Below are positions 6,641 through 13,783 of a stretch of 42,014 bases of DNA, in pieces. The position numbers and the translations under genes are program-made. The stretch lies in IMG/VR virus record IMGVR_UViG_3300047317_000085, positions 1-42,014 of that record; one strand, given 5' to 3'. The stretch comes from a virus. The first letter of the stretch is position 1, and each line of letters opens with the position of its first letter. The notes under the pieces are model-generated. The model was not told the origin of the DNA. It saw only the letters and a program-made list of their open reading frames with translations, and made no database searches.

Positions 6641-6815
6641 GAATTTGCGCCGTCCGCTGAAAACGCACCCTCAAGGTCAGCGGCGCCAGTGGTGCGCCAC
6701 TCAAATGGCGCACTGGCGCACTTTGCGCCAGCGCCGCTGACCTTAGTGCGTTTGACTGGAGCGGCGCAAAACTGCGCCAGTAGTGCGCCAGTTGGAAATT
6801 ACACTGGCGCACTTT
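6625..6815. repeat. Hairpin-dense region with about ten GGCGCA/TGCGCC repeats (candidate origin or regulatory region)
   Basis: Between the replicase stop (6799) and the next gene start (6640) the hexamer GGCGCA or its complement occurs about ten times, seven of them as TGGCGCA. The 11-mer ACTGGCGCACT occurs three times in either orientation (near 6712, 6782 and 6803). A long imperfect inverted repeat pairs AAACGCAC...AAGGTCAGCGGCGC (6660-6686) with its complement (6730-6752). Inside it are smaller perfect hairpins such as CTGGCGCA-CTT-TGCGCCAG. This resembles a set of iterons or a cruciform-forming origin, but could also be a complex transcription stop. Confidence 0.75.
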
Positions 6816-9045
6816 CACCTCCAAATTTCGACGTTCTATGCGACTGATTATCAGGCCTGTTTGCTGCAATGCAGCGAACACCTTTTCGTGGTTTCCTCTG
6901 CACCGGGTCGACGTACTCGATGGTCTCGATGATCTTGTTTTTCTCCCACTCCTTGAGGATTGCCTTGGCTGCCTCCTCGGAGCGTCCCAGCTCATCGGCT
7001 ACGACATGACCTACCCAGCGGTCTTTGCTGGCCGTGGAGGGGCTATAGTACGAGCCGGTTGGCCTACCGTCAGCTCCCTCCAGACCACGGTCTATGCGGT
7101 CCCAGCACATGCTAAGGATCGCCATGGTGATGCCGTCCGTGAGACCGGCTGGCTTCCATGGCACCAGCACACCAACGTCGTCACCGGGCAGGAAGCCGGT
7201 GCCGTTGTTGAGGGTAACGGTTTTCTTGAAGAACCACCGCACCATTCCCTTTTTGTTGTAATTGCCTTTACCGTCGTCGAACCTGACGTAACTGTTGCGC
7301 TCCTCCACCGGGACGCCCATGACCACGGCCTCGTCCTCGGTCATATCAAAAAACGTGCAAAGTGTCCGCGCCACACCGATCATCGATCCTCCACCCCGGC
7401 TCGCGTCCGCGTCCCCGGCCATGGCCCCGGCGTATTTCTTGGTGTGATGCACCAGCAGCAACGACGACAATGTTCGCCGTGAAACTTCCCGCCACAGCAC
7501 GCCAGCCCACTTGACCTCGCTGTTATTGCTCTCGTCACCCTCGAAAGTCTCGGCAAACGGATCAGCCACCACCAGACCGATGCCGTGATGCTTGATGGTG
7601 GCTACCAAGTCCTCCACCAGTGGCGTGCGGACGACCGCCTTCAGCTGCCGGTCCACCTTGGCGATGACGATGCTCTCCGGGGTCTCAGCCAAGAATAGCT
7701 TGCCGTCCAGATCGGCTTGCGACACCCCCATCTCCTTGGCGCTGGCACACAACCGCCGCCGCATCTCGTCAAGGTCATCCTCTGAATTGATCACCAGAAC
7801 CTTTTCAGGCTTGCGCGGCGTCCAGCCGCCCCACTCGATACCTAGTGCCACCGCAATGGCTATTTGCAGCGTCAGGAGGCTCTTTCCGCTGCCGGGGGGG
7901 GCAACCAGCATGGACATGGCCCGCTTGAGCAGGAGGCCGGGAATGATCCAATCGCGCACCGGTATAGCCGCCTCGTCGATGGGGAAGGCCGACTGCAACG
8001 GCACCATCTTGGCCGTGGCCTTGGCCTCCTCTTTGGGAGGGTCTGAAGCTTTTGGCTGTTCCTTGGCCTTGCGTGTTTTGGCTGCCTCGGCAATCTTGCC
8101 GTCCCATTGCAGGACGGTGCGGTCCCAGCGTTCAGTAAATGCGCTCAGGCCGCGCCCTTCCCGCTCCAGACCGGCCTCGTGATCCTCGCCTTCGCGCGGC
8201 TCCTGCACCTCCACATTGCGCGAATAGTCGGCATAAGCGGCCATCTTTTCGATGTTGCCGGGAGGGATGGGGAAACCGTCCATCTTGTAGCCTACGATCG
8301 CCGCGTACATCAGGTCGCGCATGTATCGCTCGCGTCCGTTGATGCGGGTGCCGAATGAGGTGAACATCGGGCCGGTGTAGTCTGGCCGATCCCCGGTAGG
8401 GGCGCCCTGCACAAGGCCGCCGTGTTCCGCCACCAGTTTCTCGATCTCGTCCATGAGCCACTGCGGGGCCACCATGATGTCGATCTCGCCCGGTGCCCTG
8501 CCGGGGAGCCACCTGTAACGCTGGCCGGTCGGGGTCATGGACGGCGGGATCACCGTGTGGCCGCCTTGACCTCTGATGTCGATGTTGAGGTCCGTGCTGG
8601 CATTATTGAGCATCCAGCCGTCAGGACATTGGAAGAACAGCTGTCTGCCGCCTCGCCCGGTGACCTGTTCCCACGTTTCCAGAGCCATGCCGTTGTTGTG
8701 GACAGCAACCACGCCGTTGAGCCAGTGAGTGGCCTTCTCGCCATCCGGCTTATAGGTGTCGAGGTCCAGCATGATCTTGTTGCCGGACGCCTTGCCGGTG
8801 ACCATGCTCAAGCCAAGGTCAGAGCGCCCGGTGAAGCGCCCGGTAGGCCCGTAGAGACCGTCAAAGACGCCCTGCGACATCAGGCCGTCCATGAACTCCT
8901 TCCACGGCAGTGAAGGGATTTTGTTGTGGCTGGGGATGACCTGTAGACCCCAGTGGCGGTAGTAGGCCGCCCACTGCGCCGGGGTACCAAAGTCTGGGTC
9001 CGGCAGGCTGGGGTTGAGCCGATCGGGGTCGTCTGCTATATCCAT
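6799..9045 (-). CDS. Primase-polymerase / helicase replication protein
   Basis: A 748-residue replication protein with two enzymatic parts. The N-terminal part fits the bifunctional primase-polymerase fold. The catalytic Asp pair is in IMLDLD (Asp 94 and 96), followed by the DIRGQGGHTVIPPS motif with its His near 163. After a charged linker (about 315-350) comes a RepA/AAA_25-like helicase. Its Walker A is APPGSGKS (382-389), its Walker B is GLVVADPF with Asp 494, and a sensor-like VHHTKK lies at 531-536. The C-terminal 100 residues look like a winged helix. It probably primes and unwinds the phage DNA. AGGA precedes the ATG. It follows the SSB-like gene and sits beside the repeat region at 6625-6815. 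Confidence 0.92.
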   Translation of the reverse strand: MDIADDPDRLNPSLPDPDFGTPAQWAAYYRHWGLQVIPSHNKIPSLPWKEFMDGLMSQGVFDGLYGPTGRFTGRSDLGLSMVTGKASGNKIMLDLDTYKPDGEKATHWLNGVVAVHNNGMALETWEQVTGRGGRQLFFQCPDGWMLNNASTDLNIDIRGQGGHTVIPPSMTPTGQRYRWLPGRAPGEIDIMVAPQWLMDEIEKLVAEHGGLVQGAPTGDRPDYTGPMFTSFGTRINGRERYMRDLMYAAIVGYKMDGFPIPPGNIEKMAAYADYSRNVEVQEPREGEDHEAGLEREGRGLSAFTERWDRTVLQWDGKIAEAAKTRKAKEQPKASDPPKEEAKATAKMVPLQSAFPIDEAAIPVRDWIIPGLLLKRAMSMLVAPPGSGKSLLTLQIAIAVALGIEWGGWTPRKPEKVLVINSEDDLDEMRRRLCASAKEMGVSQADLDGKLFLAETPESIVIAKVDRQLKAVVRTPLVEDLVATIKHHGIGLVVADPFAETFEGDESNNSEVKWAGVLWREVSRRTLSSLLLVHHTKKYAGAMAGDADASRGGGSMIGVARTLCTFFDMTEDEAVVMGVPVEERNSYVRFDDGKGNYNKKGMVRWFFKKTVTLNNGTGFLPGDDVGVLVPWKPAGLTDGITMAILSMCWDRIDRGLEGADGRPTGSYYSPSTASKDRWVGHVVADELGRSEEAAKAILKEWEKNKIIETIEYVDPVQRKPRKGVRCIAANRPDNQSHRTSKFGGESAPV

Positions 9046-9095
9046 GACGTCGTTTCCTGTGATCTTGACGGGTCTCTGGAACGCGGTTTCGGTTT

Positions 9096-9123
9096 AGGCC
9101 GGGGGTCCAAACACCCCCGGCCT
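9096..9123. terminator. GC-rich hairpin between the SSB-like and replicase genes
   Basis: A perfect 11-bp stem (9096-9106 with 9113-9123) around the loop CCAAAC. On the plus strand it is followed by TTTGCCGTTTTT, the form of an intrinsic terminator. Both flanking genes, however, read leftward, and in that direction the stem is followed by AAACC, not by a U-run. For leftward transcripts it may therefore only pause or attenuate. It could stop antisense transcripts arriving from the left. Confidence 0.75.
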
Positions 9124-9139
9124 TTGCCGTTTTTGCAGT

Positions 9140-9811
9140 CTAGCCGAAATCGCCGGGAGCGACAGTCGCTGCCTGTTGTGGTGCGGCAGCGCGAGTGCCA
9201 CCAGTGGCAGGGGCCGTCTGACCGGAGCCGTTGGTCATGACCTTAGACTGCGGCGCCAGATCACCGCGCGGCGCCCAGCCGACGATCTTGAACGTCGGGT
9301 GGTAGTTGGTGCTGCTCTTTTCACCGGTGCCGGTTTTGATCGGCGTCGTCTTCTCCAGCATGATGGCTGGCAGCTGACCGGCGTGCTTGGCCTTCTCCGC
9401 CTGATACTGGACGTAGACCGCCTCGATGCCGGACAGGAACGCCTTCGACGTCCCAGCCACCTCGCGGATAGGCTTGTCGCCGCCGCAGTCCTTCGCCAGC
9501 TTCAGCATGAAGCGGACGCCGTTCTTGTGGCGCGGCGACGGCTTGTCGGGCAGCGTCTGACCCATCGGAACGAGAACGAACGACGGCGCACTGCCGGGCA
9601 CGAAATCGATCCAGCCCACCTCGATGTTCTCAAAGTCTACAAGAGCCTTAAACGAGCCGGTGATGTCCACCGGGTGGTTCTCGAAGCCCGTGCCGGTATC
9701 GACACGATCGACGCGGAAGAAGCGGCCAGCCCGCGCATCGTATTTCACGATCGGGGTGAAGTCGCCGCCCTGTGATGGCTCAGTGCTGAACCCAAAAACA
9801 TTGCTTCCCAT
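9140..9811 (-). CDS. Candidate single-stranded-DNA-binding-type protein
   Basis: A 223-residue protein directly upstream of the primase/helicase gene. The first 185 residues look like a folded beta-rich domain (FTPIVKYDARAGRFFRVDR, FVLVPMGQTLPDKPS, NGVRFMLKLAKDCGGD). The last 40 are low-complexity Ala, Thr, Gln and Gly ending PGDFG, similar in layout to a flexible SSB tail. I have seen this protein type beside replication genes in other alphaproteobacterial phages, usually unnamed. The SSB role is an inference from order and layout; no OB-fold motif can be proven by eye. GGAG lies 7 bases before the ATG. Confidence 0.78.
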   Translation of the reverse strand: MGSNVFGFSTEPSQGGDFTPIVKYDARAGRFFRVDRVDTGTGFENHPVDITGSFKALVDFENIEVGWIDFVPGSAPSFVLVPMGQTLPDKPSPRHKNGVRFMLKLAKDCGGDKPIREVAGTSKAFLSGIEAVYVQYQAEKAKHAGQLPAIMLEKTTPIKTGTGEKSSTNYHPTFKIVGWAPRGDLAPQSKVMTNGSGQTAPATGGTRAAAPQQAATVAPGDFG

Positions 9812-9876
9812 TTCAGTTCTCCAAATTGCCGTCTGTCAGGCCAGCGGCGTGCCAATCCCGGTTGCTGCCGGGAATG

Positions 9877-10133
9877 TCAGGATTTCGGTGCGGGCGGAAC
9901 GTGCTTTTCGTAAGGCCCGGAGTAGTCGGTCATGTCATGCGGCGTTGGTGACGCCCGCGTCTCGAAAAACTCTCCCAGCTCGGGGTGATTGTCCATAAAC
10001 CAGCGCGACAGTTTTGGCGTCCAGTTGTTGTTGCACTTGAAGCTCATGTCGCCTTTGTCGATGTGATAGTGCCAGCGAATGCGGTGCAGGACGGCGCGTG
10101 CGGAGTACCCCCCAGTTGATTGTAGTCCGACAT
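9877..10133 (-). pseudogene. Small phage gene apparently broken by a frameshift in a G6 run
   Basis: An intact frame of 56 residues (ATG 10047, stop 9877-9879) begins MSFKCNNNWTPKLSRWFMDN and its ATG overlaps the HNH stop (ATGA). Upstream in the same frame the sequence reads on convincingly (YSARAVLHRIRWHYHIDKGD) but has no start. Adding one G to the run of six (plus-strand C at 10108-10113) joins it in frame to MSDYNQLGG with ATG at 10133. This suggests a former gene of about 85 residues. Either the gene is frameshifted, the run is a sequencing or assembly error, or the ribosome slips here. The shorter 56-residue product may still be made. Confidence 0.6.
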
Positions 10134-10475
10134 TGACTTGGCAGGGCCGTACCCGCCGAAATTCGATCTACCTTTTTTGATCATGTCGTGCATGTTTTCA
10201 AGATGTGTTCCTAACCAAAGATGGTCTGGGTTAACGCAACAACGAATATCACAAGTGTGCAGCACATCCATCATTTTTGGAATAGGACCGCGAAAAACCA
10301 TGTAAGCTGCGCGATGCGCTTTAAGTCGCGTGTGCTTCCCATCGGCAATGATGCCGTAACCAAGCCTGTCCACATAGCCGGTAAAAAACCAACACCCGCT
10401 ATTAGGCTCTGGCAATATCATTTTGAGTAGCCGCGCTTGCAGCGTGTTCTTGCGTGAATAAATTCCGGTCGGCAT
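10044..10475 (-). CDS. HNH homing-type endonuclease
   Basis: A 143-residue protein of the HNH family used by free-standing homing endonucleases. The sequence RLKAHRAAYMVFRGPIPKMM, then VLHTCDIRCCVNPDHLWLGT gives the conserved His residues (about 54, 73 and 85), paired Cys and the Asn-Pro-Asp-His of the beta-beta-alpha metal fold. ENMHDMIKKGR completes the typical end. I start at ATG 10475, which overlaps the stop of the upstream nuclease gene (TGATG). The last 35 or so residues are probably not native: they read into the neighbouring small gene in another frame. Its insertion between two replication-block genes, with damage downstream, fits a mobile homing gene. Confidence 0.88.
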   Translation of the reverse strand: MPTGIYSRKNTLQARLLKMILPEPNSGCWFFTGYVDRLGYGIIADGKHTRLKAHRAAYMVFRGPIPKMMDVLHTCDIRCCVNPDHLWLGTHLENMHDMIKKGRSNFGGYGPAKSMSDYNQLGGTPHAPSCTAFAGTITSTKAT

Positions 10476-11215
10476 CAGACTTTCCAAATCTCATAAGCAA
10501 GTTGTCGAGCAGATGGATTGGCCCAATAAAAACTATCTAGGTCTGGGACAGTAATAGTGACAAAAAACTGCGGGTCATCGCTTAGGGAAAGAAATTTTTC
10601 AACCGCTAGAGCGATGATGCGTAGCGCGTCTCTGTGCTTCCTGACATTTTCCAAACTATACACTTCCAATCGTTTTGGGGTGCAATAGATCAGCCTCGCG
10701 TCCACATTGTCTGAAACCGCATATAGCGCCACCTGTCGTGCATGCCCGGTCTTGATCTCGCTAGGCATTCTTTCCGTGGTCTTGAGGTCGCCCAGTATGC
10801 CGTGCTGGCCCCACTTGTAGTCGAAATAGCCGACGATCGGCAGCCGCAAGCCTTCCGGTTTCCACTCGATGAAGCCCTGCATCTCGTCTGGAATGCCGTA
10901 GTCGCGCAGCTCCTTGAGCGCAGCCTTCACCATGTCTGGAATACTCTTGCGGTACTGCTCGCGGCGCGGGTCCGGTGACAGGGCAGTGATGGTGTCGTAT
11001 TTTTTCAGCGCCTCCTTGAAGCAGACGTCGAGCGGGGCGCCGGGGTCCATGAGGCCCTTGGTGACGCCAGCCTCCACCGCCGTGCCGCGATGCGCTGGCG
11101 AGCCTACGACCTGCTTGAAGCCAAGCACCCGCTCCAGCACGAACATGGCTGGCTCTGCTGCGAACAAATTGAGCGAGGAGGGCGAGTGTCGCGGATAGAT
11201 GTCAGCGGAGATCAT
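10475..11215 (-). CDS. PD-(D/E)XK nuclease of the RecB/Cas4-like type
   Basis: A 246-residue nuclease-like protein. The N-terminal RHSPSSLNLFAAEPAMFVLE and HRGTAVEAGV resemble the entry helices of RecB-family exonucleases. The core GYFDYKW, then GILGDLKTTERMPS gives the Asp and Asp-x-Lys of the PD-(D/E)XK site. HARQVALYA is the Gln-containing motif that follows in this family. No Cys cluster is seen, so an iron-sulphur form is unlikely. It probably works as an exonuclease or recombination nuclease beside the SSB-like protein and primase/helicase. Its start overlaps the stop of the ribbon-helix-helix gene (ATGA). Confidence 0.85.
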   Translation of the reverse strand: MISADIYPRHSPSSLNLFAAEPAMFVLERVLGFKQVVGSPAHRGTAVEAGVTKGLMDPGAPLDVCFKEALKKYDTITALSPDPRREQYRKSIPDMVKAALKELRDYGIPDEMQGFIEWKPEGLRLPIVGYFDYKWGQHGILGDLKTTERMPSEIKTGHARQVALYAVSDNVDARLIYCTPKRLEVYSLENVRKHRDALRIIALAVEKFLSLSDDPQFFVTITVPDLDSFYWANPSARQLAYEIWKV

Positions 11216-11385
11216 TTGATGACCTCTCGCGGGCGTTTTGCCAGAACGCCTTTTTGTTTCAGAAAATCATGCAGCACCTTGCGCACCAGTGACGCGACAG
11301 AGCGGCCATCGCTTTCGGCGTATTTTTCAGCGGCAAGTTTCAGGTCTGTCGGCACATTGACCGATAGGGGTTCGTTTCTGGCCAT
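11212..11385 (-). CDS. Ribbon-helix-helix DNA-binding protein
   Basis: A 57-residue protein, the first gene of the leftward replication block. The pattern PLSVNVPTDLKLAAEKYAES then RSVASLVRKVLHDFL has the short beta strand and two helices of Arc/CopG-type regulators. The basic tail ends KRPREVIK. Its TGA overlaps the ATG of the nuclease gene (ATGA). A small inverted repeat, GTCAA-TCC-TTGAC at 11392-11404, lies 7 bases before its ATG and is a natural candidate for autoregulation. Such proteins often repress their own operon; that role here is inference. Confidence 0.8.
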   Translation of the reverse strand: MARNEPLSVNVPTDLKLAAEKYAESDGRSVASLVRKVLHDFLKQKGVLAKRPREVIK

Positions 11386-11467
11386 ACTGTAGTCAATCCT
11401 TGACCGTTAAATAAGATAATGCAACATATATCAACTAACCGCAATCATCACAACAGGAGAAATTATC
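11386..11467. promoter_or_regulatory. Divergent AT-rich control region between replication block and rightward pair
   Basis: An 82-base AT-rich gap between divergent genes. It contains an inverted repeat, GTCAA-TCC-TTGAC (11392-11404), next to the ribbon-helix-helix gene. A possible rightward promoter has TTGACC at 11400-11405 and CATATA/ATATAT near 11425-11431, with less than ideal spacing. AGGAG before ATG 11468 is a clear ribosome site. Leftward promoter boxes are not obvious by eye. Confidence 0.5.
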
Positions 11468-12073
11468 ATGAATGTCGCCGCGATTAATGAGCCGGTTGTG
11501 CGCCCGCTTGGCACACTGGTCGCGCTCATCAAGCAAGATCTGGAAAAACTTAAACAGGGGCAACTGGAGGCAAAGAAAAGCGAGCAGTCAATTTTCTCTG
11601 CTATCGGCGGCAAACTGCTAGAGGCAAAAATTCAGATGTCGCGCGAGGAGTTTGAACTGTGGGTGCGCAAAAATTTCAACTTCGGCGTTCGTGCCTCCGA
11701 CCAATATATAGCAATCTCTCGCGCTACCAAGGACTTAGACAGGAGAATCGTTGACCGCGACAGAGAAAACGAACAGTACAGTTTTCGCAAGATGGTGCGC
11801 GAGGTCACCGAAAATAAAAATTTTGGCAAGCCAGCCGCGTGGCGTGCCGACATCGCTGACAATATCCGCAAGGCAAAAGCCGACGCTCGTCGCTTGGAGG
11901 ACGAGCGCCTGTCACAGGCGGAAGAGCGCAAGGCTGAAAAAGCCCTAGCAATGCGTCTCATCGATATTGGCTTCAAGGTTCTGGCCAAAGAGCTTCACCC
12001 CGACAGGGGTGGGTCCAAGGACGCAATGGTGCGTCTTGGAAAAGTGCGGGCGCGACTAAAAACGCACGCATGA
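11468..12073 (+). CDS. DUF3102-like protein with C-terminal J-domain-like HPD motif
   Basis: A 201-residue protein. The middle part (GGKLLEAKIQMSREEFELWV, then NFNFGVRASDQYIAIS) resembles the DUF3102 domain found in plasmid and phage proteins, where a helix-turn-helix follows an opening helix. The C-terminal 40 residues, GFKVLAKELHPDRGGSKDAM and a following helix, match the helix II, HPD loop and helix III of DnaJ-type J domains, which stimulate Hsp70. The linker (135-160) is charged and helical. It may link a DNA-binding part to host DnaK, but the shortened J domain lacks a clear helix I. The ribosome site is AGGAG, 9 bases before the ATG. Confidence 0.72.
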   Translation: MNVAAINEPVVRPLGTLVALIKQDLEKLKQGQLEAKKSEQSIFSAIGGKLLEAKIQMSREEFELWVRKNFNFGVRASDQYIAISRATKDLDRRIVDRDRENEQYSFRKMVREVTENKNFGKPAAWRADIADNIRKAKADARRLEDERLSQAEERKAEKALAMRLIDIGFKVLAKELHPDRGGSKDAMVRLGKVRARLKTHA

Positions 12074-12083
12074 GGAGAGCAGT

Positions 12084-12548
12084 ATGAGTGAGATACAAGG
12101 CGAGGGACGCTCGGTGTCTATCGAGCAAGCCAAGCCGGAGCGTGCCAAGCCAGCCCTGATCAAGATTGGCAAACGCTGGGTGATCTCAACGGGCCGATGG
12201 AACGACATTCTGATGGCCGATTATCTGATGGAGAATGGTCGCGAAGAGTGGGTAAAAGTCGGCGTGCTGGCTGGTGTCGGCTGTGGGGCCAACACCATAC
12301 CAAACAAGAAGCGCGTTCGTAGTCGTCTCAGCTCTTTATTCATGGAGCTGCGCGAACGCAATCTCTTCTTGGCTATTAAGTATGACGGCGATTTTGGCGC
12401 AGCATCTGAAATTAAGATTGCTGACTTGAATTCGGACCATGACCGCCAGAACGTTAAAGACAAACTCAAGCGCATGAAGAGGCGCAAGGAAATGAGCGAA
12501 GAGCAATACGACAAAACTATCGCCCTTCTTCATAGTCAGATTTGTTAA
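12084..12548 (+). CDS. Hypothetical protein with possible helix-turn-helix
   Basis: A 154-residue protein with GAGGAG upstream of its ATG and 10 bases after the DUF3102-like gene, so co-transcribed with it. KPALIKIGKRWVISTGRWND begins a compact domain. VKVGVLAGVGCGANTIPNKK could be the turn region of a DNA-binding fold. The C-terminal third is very basic and helical (RQNVKDKLKRMKRRKEM). I know no family. A regulatory or DNA-binding role is possible but unproven. The gene is followed 5 bases later by a clear bidirectional terminator. Confidence 0.72.
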   Translation: MSEIQGEGRSVSIEQAKPERAKPALIKIGKRWVISTGRWNDILMADYLMENGREEWVKVGVLAGVGCGANTIPNKKRVRSRLSSLFMELRERNLFLAIKYDGDFGAASEIKIADLNSDHDRQNVKDKLKRMKRRKEMSEEQYDKTIALLHSQIC

Positions 12549-12552
12549 ACTA

Positions 12553-12580
12553 TCGGGAGGCCGGGCAACTGGCCTCCCGA
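12553..12580. terminator. Bidirectional terminator between convergent genes
   Basis: A perfect 10-bp stem TCGGGAGGCC / GGCCTCCCGA around an 8-base loop, placed between the rightward gene ending at 12548 and the leftward gene ending at 12583. The rightward side is followed by CTTTAT, a short T-rich stretch, and the leftward side by ATAGTTTAA. The position and symmetry fit a shared terminator. Confidence 0.85.
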
Positions 12581-12582
12581 CT

Positions 12583-13131
12583 TTATGCGATGCCGTGGAA
12601 TTTTTTGTGAGCGATGAACTTTTGCGAAACGTAGTAGGCAAGCAGCGCGGCCTCGGCGCGACCCTGATCCTTCTTGCGGGCGAAATACTCTGAGCTGAAC
12701 GGAAACATCCGGTTCGCCATGGCGCGGCACTGCTCCTTGCCGTCAGGGCCGCCTTTCACCGACATGCCCTTCTTCCAGACCGTCGGCGTGACCAATGACG
12801 TCGGAATACCCAGCAGCGCCACAACAGTACGTGCCGTGTGGTAGGCACCGGAAAAGCGCCACGCTTGCATGACGCCGTCGCGCGGCATCGGGCCGACACG
12901 CTCGATGACGGCAAGCGTAGGCTTGTATCGCTTGATCATGCGGCTCAACTCGGCGGCGTTGATCTCGCCACCGACGACCGGCATGTCGTAGACCGACACG
13001 CGATCGATCGCCTCTGGATGATAAAACGCCATGGCGCCGGTGAGGCCGGGGTCGATGGCGAGGATGCAGAGCGTGTCCTTGAGCAGCGACGGTGTCATGT
13101 TGCGGAAGCCTTCCATGTCCTGTGACGTCAC
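12583..13131 (-). CDS. RuvC-like Holliday junction resolvase
   Basis: A 182-residue protein with the RNase H-like fold of RuvC. LAIDPGLTGAMAFYH supplies the first catalytic Asp (about residue 27), LAVIERVGPMPRDG the Glu (about 77), and KKDQGRAEAALLAYY the last acidic pair (about 155 and 160). WRFSGAYHTARTVVALLGIP lies between them, as in other phage RuvC-type resolvases. It should cut branched DNA before packaging. I use GTG at 13131: it overlaps the GcrA stop (GTGA) and has GGAGG 5 bases upstream. Internal ATGs at 13116 and 13098 are alternatives. Confidence 0.88.
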   Translation of the reverse strand: MTSQDMEGFRNMTPSLLKDTLCILAIDPGLTGAMAFYHPEAIDRVSVYDMPVVGGEINAAELSRMIKRYKPTLAVIERVGPMPRDGVMQAWRFSGAYHTARTVVALLGIPTSLVTPTVWKKGMSVKGGPDGKEQCRAMANRMFPFSSEYFARKKDQGRAEAALLAYYVSQKFIAHKKFHGIA

Positions 13132-13544
13132 GCGAACCTCCGTGAGTTGAATGCCATGTTGCAGTGTTTGGTGCAGTACGGATATTCGCCTTCTTTCTGC
13201 TCGCCGCAGAACAGGAAGGGCGAGCGGTCACCGATCGGCCAGCGGCAGTGGTGCGTCTGAAGATCCATGAGCGCGATCAGGCCGGGCGCCTTTGGCTTGG
13301 GGCGCAGCTTCTGCACCGGCTCCCTTTTTGTCGGGCGCCACTTGCGTTTGGGTGGTTTGCGCGGCTTGGCCCGCAGACCCTTCTGCATGCGCCGTGCCTT
13401 GCCGATACAGGCGTTCTTGGTCAGCCTGACGCTGAACTCGCGCGACAGGATCTTTGCCACCTCCTGATAGCTCAGGTCTTTGTCGCGCGTGAGTGCATCG
13501 AACCGCGAAACAATTTGCGGTGTCCAATCAACTTTGTGTCTCAT
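13128..13544 (-). CDS. GcrA-family transcriptional regulator
   Basis: A 138-residue protein resembling GcrA, the alphaproteobacterial cell-cycle regulator that binds sigma70-RNA polymerase at CcrM-methylated promoters. The N-terminus (VDWTPQIVSRFDALT, then YQEVAKILSREFSVRLTKNA, CIGKARRM) matches the DNA-binding helices. The middle is Lys-, Arg- and Pro-rich. The end, HHCRWPIGDRSPFLFCGEQ then YPYCTKHC, is the family's Cys/Trp-Pro-Ile-Gly signature. The start at ATG 13544 overlaps the stop of the HTH gene (ATGA); the longer frame reads through that gene and is rejected. It may redirect host polymerase to phage or host promoters. Whether it needs GANTC methylation cannot be told here. Confidence 0.87.
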   Translation of the reverse strand: MRHKVDWTPQIVSRFDALTRDKDLSYQEVAKILSREFSVRLTKNACIGKARRMQKGLRAKPRKPPKRKWRPTKREPVQKLRPKPKAPGLIALMDLQTHHCRWPIGDRSPFLFCGEQKEGEYPYCTKHCNMAFNSRRFA

Positions 13545-13777
13545 CGTTTTTTCCGTATGCGTTTTGGGTGGCGCATGGCCCAGAGCGTGTCCGGGATGAG
13601 AACCTCGTCCGTCACCAGCACGCGCATCCACAGGTAGTAATTGGCCGGAAATTTTTTCTTTGTTTTCCAATTACTTACGCATTGATGTGTGGTCTCGAAC
13701 AGATTTGCGAACGGCTCATTGCCGCCATAGTGATCAATGACTTGCTTGGTTGTCTGTAGGCACACAGGTGTTTTCAT
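13541..13777 (-). CDS. Cro/CI-like HTH regulator, apparently from a leaderless transcript
   Basis: A 78-residue protein. TKQVIDHYGGNEPFANLFET followed by QCVSNWKTKKKFPANYYLWM has the layout of a small Cro/YdaS-type helix-turn-helix. I start at ATG 13777; no good ribosome site precedes it. A promoter at 13812-13784 would start RNA at or within a base or two of the ATG, as for leaderless repressor messages. It heads the leftward trio with GcrA and RuvC and faces the rightward accessory operon across a 62-base gap. It is therefore a good candidate for the main repressor of the divergent promoter. A longer GTG-started frame (13816) exists but begins inside the promoter. Confidence 0.78.
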   Translation of the reverse strand: MKTPVCLQTTKQVIDHYGGNEPFANLFETTHQCVSNWKTKKKFPANYYLWMRVLVTDEVLIPDTLWAMRHPKRIRKKR

Positions 13778-13783
13778 GGCGCC

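Noticed and set aside
11431-11613. Minus-strand Ser/Cys-rich frame opposite the DUF3102-like gene
   Set aside because: It lies antisense to a better-supported gene with a strong ribosome site and crosses the control region.
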